Assembly: GCF_014697615.1 (NCBI RefSeq)
Contig: NZ_JACJSD010000042.1
Coordinates: 1-63,811, forward strand
Source: Nostoc sp. FACHB-280
Lineage (GTDB): Bacteria > Cyanobacteriota > Cyanobacteriia > Cyanobacteriales > Nostocaceae
DNA: 63,811 nt
Reading direction: 5' to 3'
In this document: positions 55,447-63,738 of the stretch, piece after piece
Layout of the letters: each line of letters opens with the position of its first letter
Position numbering within the stretch: position 1 is the first letter of the stretch
Program-made: the position numbers and the translations under genes
Notes under the pieces: generated by a model
Told to the model about the DNA's origin: nothing
The model's input: the letters and a program-made list of their open reading frames with translations, nothing else
Database searches by the model: none

Positions 55447-55926
55447 ATGTTACGTTATAAAGAATATACTTGGTTGATTGGTAAACTAAATGTAGGCAAG
55501 AATGTTAATTTATGGGGTAAACAGGATATTGGTAAGACTTTTACTGTTAAAAACTGTTTACTTAAAGATATTACTTTAAAGTCTGTCTATCTCAATCTTG
55601 AATATCCTTTTAGTGTGGCTCATCTCTTTGATGTTATTCCTATGAGTTTTGATTTGTACTACCAGCAGGATTGGCAAAATATAATAACCGAATTATCTGA
55701 AGGATTCAATAGACTACTTGTGATTGATAATTTTGATAGATTGCACTTTGTTAGCGATAGTTTTAGCAATGATTTATTGAGATTACAACAGTTAGCTAAA
55801 CTAGAAAATTTTTCTTTACTATTAATATCTCGGATGCCGCTAAGATATTTTCACTTTCCGAGTTTTGTTAACTGTTTTGAAGAATTGGAATTAAACGAAA
55901 CTAATACTTGGACTTTTGGAAAGTAG
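55447..55926 (+). CDS. small P-loop ATPase, 159 aa
   Basis: The N-terminal Walker A is WGKQDIGKTFTVK (near 27-35) and the Walker B-like RLLVIDNFDRL lies near 95, with a possible sensor in SLLLISRMPLRYF (about 124). It is short for an AAA+ protein and lacks a lid domain, so it may be a truncated or minimal DnaC/IstB-like or TniB-like ATPase. A ctaaaggataata ribosome site precedes the ATG. It is likely cotranscribed with the FtsK and RusA genes. Confidence 0.6.
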   Translation: MLRYKEYTWLIGKLNVGKNVNLWGKQDIGKTFTVKNCLLKDITLKSVYLNLEYPFSVAHLFDVIPMSFDLYYQQDWQNIITELSEGFNRLLVIDNFDRLHFVSDSFSNDLLRLQQLAKLENFSLLLISRMPLRYFHFPSFVNCFEELELNETNTWTFGK

Positions 55927-55952
55927 ATATGTTATTTCTATATATTGTGATT

Positions 55953-56021
55953 TGGTGATATTTCAGTTCGGGTAGATTGTTGTTTTAAGCAACAAAGCAA
56001 GTTCGATTCTTGCTATCACCA
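55953..56021 (+). tRNA. degenerate tRNA-like element, apparent anticodon UUA
   Basis: TGGTGATA (55953-55960) and TATCACCA (56014-56021) form a perfect 8-bp end stem. The T arm GCAAG-TTCGATT-CTTGC is canonical, the anticodon arm TGTTG-TTTTAAG-CAACA has a 7-nt loop with anticodon TTA, and the D loop AGTTCGGGTA has the conserved A-G and GG. The D stem has only two good pairs, the variable loop is about 2 nt, and CCA is not in a standard position. The element is shorter than a normal tRNA. Anticodon UUA would read UAA stop codons. It could be a plasmid pseudo-tRNA or a suppressor. Confidence 0.5.
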
Positions 56022-56194
56022 TTGGGAATGAAACTACTACTGAGACTGAAAATTAACGAGTACATATCTATTAAATAGTTGTGGAATTGTTAATAGAGTA
56101 AGGGGTAGGTTAGTGGTGTAGTTCTCAGCAAATCCCAATTTGTGCCGGGGCGAGAGTAATTAAAAATCTTGTGACCTGCATTTTGGAGGGATAA

Positions 56195-57463
56195 ATGATG
56201 TTGAAGAAGTTTGTGTTTAGTTGCTTGAGAAACCTTAATGCTGCTTTTGGAATGGTGTCTTTAACTGCTATTGCTTTAGGCACTGTAGCAACTTTTTCTG
56301 GTTTGGGCTTATTGTACTTAGCTAAGGGCGGATTCCCGATAGTTCAGGAAGAACGCTCTGAACAAATTGCCTATATTGGCACTGGTGCTATTGTATTGGG
56401 CTTTACCGGAATTATTTTTGCTTCCTTGGGCGGTGCTTTCTTCAGCATTGTTGAAGAATCGGAGGAAACTAATTCGAGTAGAGAAACTGCAAAAATAGCT
56501 GACATAAAACCGCTTGTATTAACAAAAGCTGAAAACTCTGAAAAATCTGATTGTCTGCCTTCAATTTACACTTACACGGTGATGAATTTTGAGGGACATC
56601 CTGATTCAAAGTGCTTGGTTATTTGTAGGTTTGAGGAAGAACCATATCGGAAAATCGTACTTTACGAAGAACTACGTTCTCACCAAATTGACGACTTGGC
56701 AGTAATCTATGATGAAACAGATCCAGACAGATTAATTGGACAAACATTCTCCTCATATAAACCTTTACCTTATGAAGCTTTAGAGGAGCATTTAGATATA
56801 CACCGACGCTATATTAATGCAGTTAATAGCGAAGAATTTAGTTCTTGCTATTTACAAGTATGTGCTGGGTGTAAATTACTGCATGGTGCCAATAATATTG
56901 TTTGTGGGATTCATCCACATGGATGGTTTGAGAATGGTTGCTGTCCAGATAAACAATGGGATGAACGTAAGGCATTGTTCCCATTTGAAGATGATGCTGT
57001 TGTCGAAAATTTAAATAGAGAAATATCGTCCAATCAAGCGAATATTTGCAAATTTTACGGCAATCTTATCTTGTGGGATGAATATGCTAACCGTAGGTTT
57101 TCTTTTTCCTATTCCGGTATCTTGCTTAAACATTCTGACAGACTGCTTGAGCTTGGTATGGAAGCAAAACTTCTTTCTTACATCCAGTATTTCCGTACTC
57201 GAAATGTAGTGGTCTTTGACTACGTAGCATCAGGACGAGTTTTAGAGTTTGCAAAGGAACTCAATGGCATAGCTCAAATCGAAGTTGATGGTGATGAAAT
57301 ATCTATCTTTTTTGATATATATGCGCCCTGTCATCGCTTTCGCCGTGATGGTGTAGCACTGCATCCTTACTCAACTTTCGTTCCTCAAGAACTCAGATAT
57401 AACTACAACTTGGTTAGCTACGTTAACTACCTTAAGAGTAAAAAATTTGGAGTGCTGGGATGA
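56195..57463 (+). CDS. membrane-anchored Cys/His-rich protein, 422 aa
   Basis: Two N-terminal TM helices (VSLTAIALGTVATFSGLGLL and AYIGTGAIVLGFTGIIFASL) precede a large soluble part. Near 210-245 there is a Cys/His cluster (CAGCKLLHG, CGIHPHGWFENGCC) that looks like a zinc site similar to the small Cys/His modules of cyanobacterial DUF6464-type proteins. The last 200 residues are an alpha/beta domain I do not recognise. A ggaggg ribosome site precedes the ATG. It follows the tRNA-like element, and the 55927-56194 gap holds only that. Confidence 0.55.
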   Translation: MMLKKFVFSCLRNLNAAFGMVSLTAIALGTVATFSGLGLLYLAKGGFPIVQEERSEQIAYIGTGAIVLGFTGIIFASLGGAFFSIVEESEETNSSRETAKIADIKPLVLTKAENSEKSDCLPSIYTYTVMNFEGHPDSKCLVICRFEEEPYRKIVLYEELRSHQIDDLAVIYDETDPDRLIGQTFSSYKPLPYEALEEHLDIHRRYINAVNSEEFSSCYLQVCAGCKLLHGANNIVCGIHPHGWFENGCCPDKQWDERKALFPFEDDAVVENLNREISSNQANICKFYGNLILWDEYANRRFSFSYSGILLKHSDRLLELGMEAKLLSYIQYFRTRNVVVFDYVASGRVLEFAKELNGIAQIEVDGDEISIFFDIYAPCHRFRRDGVALHPYSTFVPQELRYNYNLVSYVNYLKSKKFGVLG

Positions 57464-57668
57464 ATAAGGAAGTTTCTCAAAGCTGCGAGTACAAGCCGGA
57501 AAAATCGCATTTCGCATTTTTGCAATTTCTGTATCTTGAACTTGTAATTTCTCCAATTTAACAACTGCAAATTTTGGAAAACTTACTTCATCTAATTGCT
57601 TAAAAAGGCAATTTACCCTCCTTCCTCCTGCTATCAGTTGGGATACGTATAAAAGCTTTCACTCAGTA

Positions 57669-57683
57669 CGGGGGTTTCCCCCG
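57669..57683 (+). other. GC-rich hairpin upstream of the 57743 gene
   Basis: CGGGGG and CCCCCG form a 6-bp stem with a TTT loop. A second looser inverted repeat, between actgggtgg and ccgcccatcagt, follows. There is no T-run, so it is more likely an RNA structure in the leader of the 57743 gene than a terminator. The 57464-57742 gap holds no gene I can identify. Confidence 0.4.
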
Positions 57684-57742
57684 CTACTGGGTGGTAAGTC
57701 GCTATAACGCCGCCCATCAGTAATTCATGGAGGAACCACATT

Positions 57743-58249
57743 ATGTCTGCTTTTGCAATATCGCCTTTTGTGCAATCTGTTAACGATGTTTTGTTTCCAA
57801 TCGAGTTGTTTTTGATGGTCTTCCCAATCTTCTGTGTGATATTTGTCCCTGCTCAATCAGTATCACTTCAAGTTAGTAATAGCGTTGGGGTGATTCCTGA
57901 AGAGTTGCCAGTTTTGGAAACTCATGGTGATTTGACTGGTGTTAATGCTGTTTCTGTTCGGGAAGAATTTTCTAAACCAGAATCTTCCATTATTGAAACT
58001 GCGCCGCCAGTTGTTGAAACTGGGATTGTAGATGAAGCCAGACAGCTTGTGCTGGTAGACGTTAAGGAAGAAAGGAAGAAGCTTTTGGATTTAGGTGCGC
58101 GGAAGCTGCGACAGTTCTGCAAAGAACGCCGAATTCAAGGCTATTCTACCGTCTATAACCGTAAAAAACTTGATGGACTCGTTGACTTTCTGATCGCGCA
58201 ACAAGTGACCTCTGCTCAAGTGGTCGAGTGTGTGGAAATGCTTGCTTAG
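57743..58249 (+). CDS. membrane-anchored protein with Rho_N/SAP-like C-terminus, 168 aa
   Basis: The N-terminal hydrophobic stretch (VLFPIELFLMVFPIFCVIFV) is a membrane anchor. The C-terminal 50 residues (LLDLGARKLRQFCKERRIQG, then YNRKKLDGLVDFLIAQQ) match the helix-loop-helix shape of Rho N-terminal or SAP-like nucleic-acid-binding domains. A gatggagg-type ribosome site (atggaggaaccacatt) precedes the ATG. A similar C-terminal element occurs in the 12994-13392 protein. It may tether DNA to the membrane, which would suit the transfer cluster, but this is inference. Confidence 0.55.
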   Translation: MSAFAISPFVQSVNDVLFPIELFLMVFPIFCVIFVPAQSVSLQVSNSVGVIPEELPVLETHGDLTGVNAVSVREEFSKPESSIIETAPPVVETGIVDEARQLVLVDVKEERKKLLDLGARKLRQFCKERRIQGYSTVYNRKKLDGLVDFLIAQQVTSAQVVECVEMLA

Positions 58250-58340
58250 AATTAAAATTTGGTGAAAAGCCTCGGTAAAAACTGGGATTGCAAAACTATT
58301 CCCTTGGGATAGGATAATACTTGCTTGATGACTCTTTCTA

Positions 58341-58793
58341 TTAAGGTTGAGCTTCTAAAATGCGTCCTATACTTCTTGGCGATAGTGTTGGTAAACCTCT
58401 CCTAGCGGCTTCTTCTGCTACCTGCATATGGTAGTGGTGCTTTGAGCGACTAGGTTTTCGGTTCTTGCTCCATTCGCTGATTTCGACAATTTTGCTTGCC
58501 TCTGTACTTTTGCACTTCTTAGGTCTGCCTACGTTGACACCTAATACTTCATTAGCTTTTGCGATCGCCGACTCCTGGGTTTCTGACAAGATGGTACTTG
58601 ATGTCCATCTTTTCTTCCACTTTGCTATTGAGTTTTCGGTTACACCAATCTCTTGGGCTAAAGCTACATATTTTTTGCCTTCGTTTAGCCCTAGCAGAAT
58701 TTTCGCTCTTTTGCTAACTTCATCGCTGCTCGTTGCCGCTATGTGTTCTAGTGCTTGTTTTTCAAGAGAATTTAATATCTGAAGATGAGGCAT
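58341..58793 (-). pseudogene. IS630-type transposase HTH region, truncated
   Basis: A 150-residue protein with paired HTH domains: TSSDEVSKRAKILLGLNEGK, then VALAQEIGVTENSIAKWKKR, and a linker with RKPSRSKHHYHMQVAEEAAR ending SPRSIGRILEAQP. This is the N-terminal DNA-binding half of IS630-family transposases. The frame stops just where the DDE domain should begin and no DDE sequence follows, so it is truncated. It may act as a stand-alone DNA-binding protein. Upstream lies a perfect 10-bp hairpin (58889-58915). Confidence 0.65.
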
Positions 58794-58888
58794 CTAAAAA
58801 TTTACCCCTCTTTACTGTACAATTTTGCCAAATGGAATGAAGCCTGATATACTCTTTTTGTAGCGTTCATTTTTTCTAAAAACCCACC

Positions 58889-58915
58889 CAAAGCCCTGTT
58901 TGCACCAGGGCTTTG
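58889..58915. terminator. strong hairpin, possible terminator
   Basis: CAAAGCCCTG (58889-58898) and CAGGGCTTTG (58906-58915) form a perfect 10-bp stem with a 7-nt loop. On the minus strand GGGTGGGTTTTT follows, so it may terminate minus-strand transcription; there is no T-run on the plus strand. A second AT-rich palindrome (aaaacaa ... ttgtttt) lies at about 58942-58965. No gene can be assigned with confidence in the 58794-59309 gap. Confidence 0.5.
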
Positions 58916-59309
58916 AGGAGAAAACAAGCCCACCTGTTAGTAAAACAAGGCGGAACATTGTTTTGTCAATTTAATTAACTAGAGACATCATATCATGAGT
59001 TTAGCCAGTTTTACAAATCTTTCTTTCGGTAGATGTATTTTTCCCAAAAATAACACCAAAAAATATCTCTTCAATGAAATTGGTTTTAAATGGGTTAATA
59101 ATAATAGTTTTCTACTGCAAAAATTCTCTTCGGGAGATTGTTTGATAATTAATTGTTCATTATTTACAAAAATTAATTATTTTTTAATAATATCACTTTC
59201 ACTGTAGAAAGTGCCATCAGTCCTGCTGCTTGAGTTTTCCTGCTTTCTGCTCAGGCTTTTCAAAATTGAACTTATCTTTTTTAGGCAATTTGTGACCCGG
59301 AGTATCAAT

Positions 59310-60494
59310 ATGTCTGAGGTGCATAGTCCGGCAATTGTATATATTTCTCCTGCGGAGTTAGTTGTTCATCCGAAGCTGATAGAAATATACGGTGAAAATG
59401 AGGTTCGTCCCGCTTTAGAAAAAAGTATCTCGGAAAAAGGGATTCTGGAATCTTTAAAGGTATCTGCACGCACTGGTGTAAATGTAGTCTTAGCAGGTAA
59501 GTGTCGTTTGCAGATAGCCCGCCAGTTGGGAATTTCTGCTGTTAAAGTAGAATTTGTCGAGTCTAGTTCGCCTGAAGAAGATTTGAAATTAGTGCTTGAT
59601 TTTAATCTCCACCGCGAAGGCGGAAAGACTCATTACCAAAAATTTCACGAAGGGCAGTACTGGGAGAGTGTACTTCGTCCCCAAGCGAAAGAAAGACAGA
59701 GGGAAAGCGCTCGTCGTTTGAATGAAACGAAGTATTCAAATTTGAACACTTCGATAGATGAGAATCAATTTCAATTAAAGAAAGGTAAACCTGTGATTCG
59801 AGAGGTTTCAGAGAATCTAAGGATAAGTGTTGGCAGTTATCACAAGGGTAAGAAAGTATTTGAATATATTTCTCAATTAAGGGAACTGCAAAAATTTAAG
59901 GCAGTTGTTGCACTGGAGGCAGAATTTAACCGAAGTATTGATGCAGCGTACAAGTTCGTTTGCAATCAAGATATCTGTGACCAGGTGATAGACCTGATTG
60001 AAGCAGACGAGATAGGTAGTATAAGTGATGGTATCGCTTGGATGCGGAATGGCGATCGCAATCCGTTTCGGCGTTTCCAAGTTGGTCAAGTATATCAATT
60101 TAAGGAAAGACTGCGGACAGAGTTGGAAATTGTGGGGCGTGTTATTGGTATAACTAATGAATTTGTTGTGTTTGGATTGAGGAATTTAGTAAATATGAAC
60201 CTAGAAATTGTGAATCTACGTCCGCGACAGATTGATGCGGATTTGCAAGATGAACCATCTGCGGAACAGAGAGCAAGAATTCTTCACTTAATGGAAAAGT
60301 TTAGAGATGTTTTTCCAGTTCAGGTATCTTTAGCTGAATTGTTAAAACTACCAAATTTAACTGATAAAGAGGAGGTTTTATTGCGGATGTATGAATCTGA
60401 CGTATTTGAAAAAACTTGGGAGGACTATAAGAGCCAAATGAAAGCAATGGAAGTGTCTACAAATAGAAAAAAGGATAATATTCGTGCTGCATAG
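59310..60494 (+). CDS. ParB/Srx-domain protein
   Basis: The ATG at 59310 (MSEVHSPAIVYISPAELVV) is preferred over an upstream in-frame codon because it gives the normal ParB N-terminus. The ParB/Srx nuclease-like fold (about 10-95) shows VRPALEKSISEKGILESLKV and LAGKCRLQIARQLGISAVKV. The N-terminal CTP-binding GENxR-type motif is not canonical (GENEVRPALEKS). A basic region (RPQAKERQRESARRLNE) and a possible HTH (REVSENLRISVGSYHKGKKV) follow. It may be a plasmid-partition or plasmid-regulator protein. No adjacent parA gene is present. Confidence 0.75.
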   Translation: MSEVHSPAIVYISPAELVVHPKLIEIYGENEVRPALEKSISEKGILESLKVSARTGVNVVLAGKCRLQIARQLGISAVKVEFVESSSPEEDLKLVLDFNLHREGGKTHYQKFHEGQYWESVLRPQAKERQRESARRLNETKYSNLNTSIDENQFQLKKGKPVIREVSENLRISVGSYHKGKKVFEYISQLRELQKFKAVVALEAEFNRSIDAAYKFVCNQDICDQVIDLIEADEIGSISDGIAWMRNGDRNPFRRFQVGQVYQFKERLRTELEIVGRVIGITNEFVVFGLRNLVNMNLEIVNLRPRQIDADLQDEPSAEQRARILHLMEKFRDVFPVQVSLAELLKLPNLTDKEEVLLRMYESDVFEKTWEDYKSQMKAMEVSTNRKKDNIRAA

Positions 60495-60853
60495 GTAGCT
60501 GTGAGCAGTTAATCTAGCAGAGAATTTATCCCACAATTTAACGTTACCTAATAGATTAGCATCTCAATACTGATTGCAGTACGAGTTCATATTTTGGGTG
60601 CTGAACTCGTATGGATATATTTGACTGTTTTTTGTCTTTAAATTCGTTGGTGGAGTGTAATTTCATCTTCACCCATTGTACTAACCTCTGTCAGTTTTTG
60701 GTGACACTTTTAGGTGTTACTAGCTTTGCATTCTTATTCCAAAACTATTTTCTAGATTTAGTCACAACTTCGCTAGAACTGACGTACTTAAAAATCTCTC
60801 AAAAAAAAGTTGGGTAGCCGCATTGTTGTTGGTGAAGCGTGTTGGACTAAATC

Positions 60854-60993
60854 TTAGCCTAAGCCTACGTATGTCTAAGCCTAAACAAGTATAACCTCTG
60901 TTTGCTTTCAACCATGAGACGATTACCAGTCGCCTCCAACAAGCGGATAACCAACCGCTTCTTAATAAAACAAAAATTTCAAATTTAGGCTAA
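60854..60993. repeat. iteron-like repeats in a putative replication origin
   Basis: CTAAGCCTA occurs at 60859-60867 and again at 60875-60883, a 16-bp period. TTAGCCTAA at 60854-60862 recurs in inverted form as TTTAGGCTAA at 60984-60993. AAGCGG (60941-60946) and CCGCTT (60955-60960) form another hairpin. Repeats next to a primase gene are typical of plasmid origins and copy-control sites. Nothing identifiable is coded in 60495-61051. Confidence 0.5.
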
Positions 60994-61018
60994 CACATTT
61001 TGATCAACAGCGAGGCTA

Positions 61019-61051
61019 CCTGATGCACTAAAACCATCAGGACAGTCACTC
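61019..61051 (+). promoter_or_regulatory. hairpin that can hide the primase ribosome site
   Basis: CCTGATG (61019-61025) pairs with CATCAGG (61035-61041) around a 9-nt loop. The ribosome site AGGA (61039-61042), 9 nt before the ATG, lies in the 3' arm. Folding would block translation, as in plasmid copy-number control. Confidence 0.5.
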
Positions 61052-63259
61052 ATGTTCCAAGAAGATTTCGGGGCAGATGTTGATAACAGGCCCCAATTAA
61101 GTCTTTCACAGCCTGCAAAAAAGAAAATCAAACCCCACCTACCCGCAGAATCTTTGGGTAAACGCTACGTAGAGCGTTTTTGGCATCCATTTGGGGCGAT
61201 AGTTGCCCCTTCTTTAGTAGAAGGTGCAAAACCAGCATGGCGTACTATCGACCATTACCTGCAACCTTCCCAACTGTGGAAGCTGCACCAAGATAAGTCA
61301 AAATTAGTAGGTCTGCGTTTTGACAACACAACCCGTTACGCCACAATCGATTTAGACTGTTTTGGCGACTACCATAACATTGAATCTATAAATCGCATCA
61401 AAGCCGCACTAGAGGACATTGGCATAGTCGATATCGTCATTCTCCAGTCCAGCTTTAGTGGTGGTTATCATTTGATCTTAAACTTTGCATCTCCCCTGCC
61501 AACCTTTGCTATAGCCTGCGCCTTAGAAATTACCTTGAGAAATGCAGGCTTTATCCTGCGTCAAGGACACCTAGAAATCTTCCCCAACACTAAACCATAT
61601 AGCGCCAAACAAATAACCAACTACAAAGCCATCCGTTGTCCCATGCAACCGGGTAGTGGGTCATTTTTACTTGATGATGACTTACAACCAATTAGCGATT
61701 CCGTTTCTATCTTCCTCGACTATTGCGATCGCGCGGCCAGTCGGCAAGATTTAACCAAATTAAAACGGGTAGCGAACAAAGCCAAAAAAGAAATTTCACA
61801 GGAGAGATATCGTAAGCAAGAGTCTGCTGATGCTGCACAGTGGCGTGCCAACTGGGAAGAAACAATTGCGATCGGTTGGACGGGACAAGGACAAACAAAC
61901 ACCCTCCTACAAATCTTTGCAGGCTACGGAATTGTCTTTCTAGACTTAAGAGGCAATAAATTAGTCGAATTTTGCCTCTCCACCGCAATCAACGCCCCTG
62001 GCTATAAGCAATATTGCCGACACCAACATGAAATCGAAGCTAGAGTACGGCATTGGGTAGAATGCACAATTCGTAACAAATGGTACAGTGCATACGTTAG
62101 TTATCCCGAACGACTGTTGGGTACATTCGCTAATACGTTTGGAGAAGCCATAGCAGGTGTTAGTAGGATCGATGAACCCAAAGATAACGTAATTTTATTT
62201 GACCGCCGCCACCAGCAGAACTGGGAACGTAGCCAACAAGCCCAAAGACGCATCCAGATAGTAGTAACAGCAATAGAGTGGGATAGTGGGTTACCAGTTG
62301 GGGCTACTGAACGGGCAAAAGCTATACGTGCTGAGTATAAACGCCGCTTTAACAAAACTGTCTCTCAAGAGACACTACAAAAGCACTTACATTTGTGGCA
62401 TCCCACACGCTACATTTTAGACCCTTGGGCAGAAAATAGCTTCAACCCTTATGAATCAAGCGAGAACGGGCAATTTTACGAATCTCAAAGCTCATTTGTA
62501 AAACACGATACTCAAAATCCTTGTGGAATAAGTAATTACGTTCATTCTTTCTATATGAAGGTCTTTTGTAAGTTTTTATCTCCTGCTGCTACAGCCCTCC
62601 AAGGGCTGGCGTCAGCAGAGGTAGTTGAACAACCCGATGTTTCTCAGTCAGACTCAGCTCTAATCCAGTCTGCGGAAGCGGAAAATGTTGAATTCATAAA
62701 TTCTTCTAATACTGCTGAAATTAATTTAAATAAAACCAGTAATCAATTAGAGAATTCAGTTCATACAAATATTTTACAATCAAATGAATTCAGTTCTCAT
62801 CAGGATTTTATATACCTGTGTAGCTCCGGCACGTCGTCAAAAGTTGATAATCAAAACTTATCTAACACGGAGGATAACGGGCTGGGTGTAGTTTCGATAC
62901 CTGCTGCGGTTCCACTAGAACAACCACTCCAAAACCCTAACAACGGCTTGCACGGTGCATCTGTTGGTGACGAGACTGCTGATGCTTCCTACCGCATTGA
63001 GGAACTCAAGCGAGTGACAAAACTACGGCTAATGGCTTTAACCCAAGCTAAGGCTAAGGTGCGTCAATACTGCGTAATCACGGGACATATTCTCAGCACT
63101 CAAGAACGCGATCGCTTAGAGCAACGTGCCAAAATGCAATTATACCTCGATTCGGGTAACGAAACTTTAATTGCAGAAGCTAACGAGTGGGCGGCTGCCA
63201 ATCCTGGATGTTTACCATTTTCCTTGGAGTTGGAGAGCGAAAAATTTTGGGAAAGATGA
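61052..63259 (+). CDS. AEP-type primase-polymerase, probable plasmid replication protein
   Basis: A 735-residue protein. The N-terminal 230 residues show archaeo-eukaryotic primase motifs: motif I TIDLDCFGDY (DxD, near 97), motif II SSFSGGYHLILN (His, near 135), and motif III IRCPMQPGSGSFLLDDDL (near 193), close to the TOTE/COG-type AEPs. A region of about 250 residues follows (WECTIRNKWYSAYVSYPERL region), with a helical domain containing VSQETLQKHLHLWHP, which may be an HTH. The C-terminus (about 480-640) is Ser/Asn/Gln-rich and disordered, then a short helical end. No helicase motif is seen, so it needs a host or plasmid helicase. Upstream repeats suggest it starts replication here. Confidence 0.78.
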   Translation: MFQEDFGADVDNRPQLSLSQPAKKKIKPHLPAESLGKRYVERFWHPFGAIVAPSLVEGAKPAWRTIDHYLQPSQLWKLHQDKSKLVGLRFDNTTRYATIDLDCFGDYHNIESINRIKAALEDIGIVDIVILQSSFSGGYHLILNFASPLPTFAIACALEITLRNAGFILRQGHLEIFPNTKPYSAKQITNYKAIRCPMQPGSGSFLLDDDLQPISDSVSIFLDYCDRAASRQDLTKLKRVANKAKKEISQERYRKQESADAAQWRANWEETIAIGWTGQGQTNTLLQIFAGYGIVFLDLRGNKLVEFCLSTAINAPGYKQYCRHQHEIEARVRHWVECTIRNKWYSAYVSYPERLLGTFANTFGEAIAGVSRIDEPKDNVILFDRRHQQNWERSQQAQRRIQIVVTAIEWDSGLPVGATERAKAIRAEYKRRFNKTVSQETLQKHLHLWHPTRYILDPWAENSFNPYESSENGQFYESQSSFVKHDTQNPCGISNYVHSFYMKVFCKFLSPAATALQGLASAEVVEQPDVSQSDSALIQSAEAENVEFINSSNTAEINLNKTSNQLENSVHTNILQSNEFSSHQDFIYLCSSGTSSKVDNQNLSNTEDNGLGVVSIPAAVPLEQPLQNPNNGLHGASVGDETADASYRIEELKRVTKLRLMALTQAKAKVRQYCVITGHILSTQERDRLEQRAKMQLYLDSGNETLIAEANEWAAANPGCLPFSLELESEKFWER

Positions 63260-63380
63260 GGGACATCAGGCGGTAAGATGTTCGTTATTTTGGATTTTAA
63301 CTGCACAAAAAGAGGTGATTCAGCTTTACAGAAGTTATTAATTTGTGAGTATAATTTGGTACAAAAATATAGAAAGAGAT

Positions 63381-63662
63381 ATGAAAGATATCTTAATGGA
63401 AAAACTGTTTAATCAAGCAGTTGAACCAATCTTCCAAGCCAACAATTTAACTAAATATTCAGCACTCAAACAAAGAGAGGATGAATTTAAATCGTTGTTT
63501 CATATTGAATTAGCAGAATACGTGGACTCGAAAAGAGGATTTAATTTTTCTCTATTTATCCGCGACTTTTTAAGTGAAGATTGCTTGCCGTACAGGGACG
63601 CTATTGAACAAAAATATGGAGAACGAGCAGCGGATTTGATTGGAGAATTAATTTGTATTTGA
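63381..63662 (+). CDS. hypothetical protein, 93 aa
   Basis: The ATG at 63381 (MKDILMEKLFNQAVEPIFQA) has an agaaagaga ribosome-like site; an in-frame start at 63345 would add 12 residues. Soluble, charged and probably helical, with a C-terminal EQKYGERAADLIGELI. It lies 120 nt after the primase gene on the same strand. Family not recognised. Confidence 0.5.
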   Translation: MKDILMEKLFNQAVEPIFQANNLTKYSALKQREDEFKSLFHIELAEYVDSKRGFNFSLFIRDFLSEDCLPYRDAIEQKYGERAADLIGELICI

Positions 63663-63738
63663 AAGCAAACAAAATTAGCTGGTAGGCGTGGATCTAGCGA
63701 AGCTGTCACTAGGGGCAAGATAAGCTGAAAATACTGAT

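Noticed and set aside
58995-59207. Small plus-strand ORF of 70 aa
   Set aside because: Low-complexity, AT-driven composition, no strong ribosome site and no neighbours in an operon; kept out as unsupported.
60611-60817. Small hydrophobic ORF of 68 aa upstream of the putative origin
   Set aside because: No ribosome site and AT-rich composition; it could be a chance ORF in the non-coding origin region.
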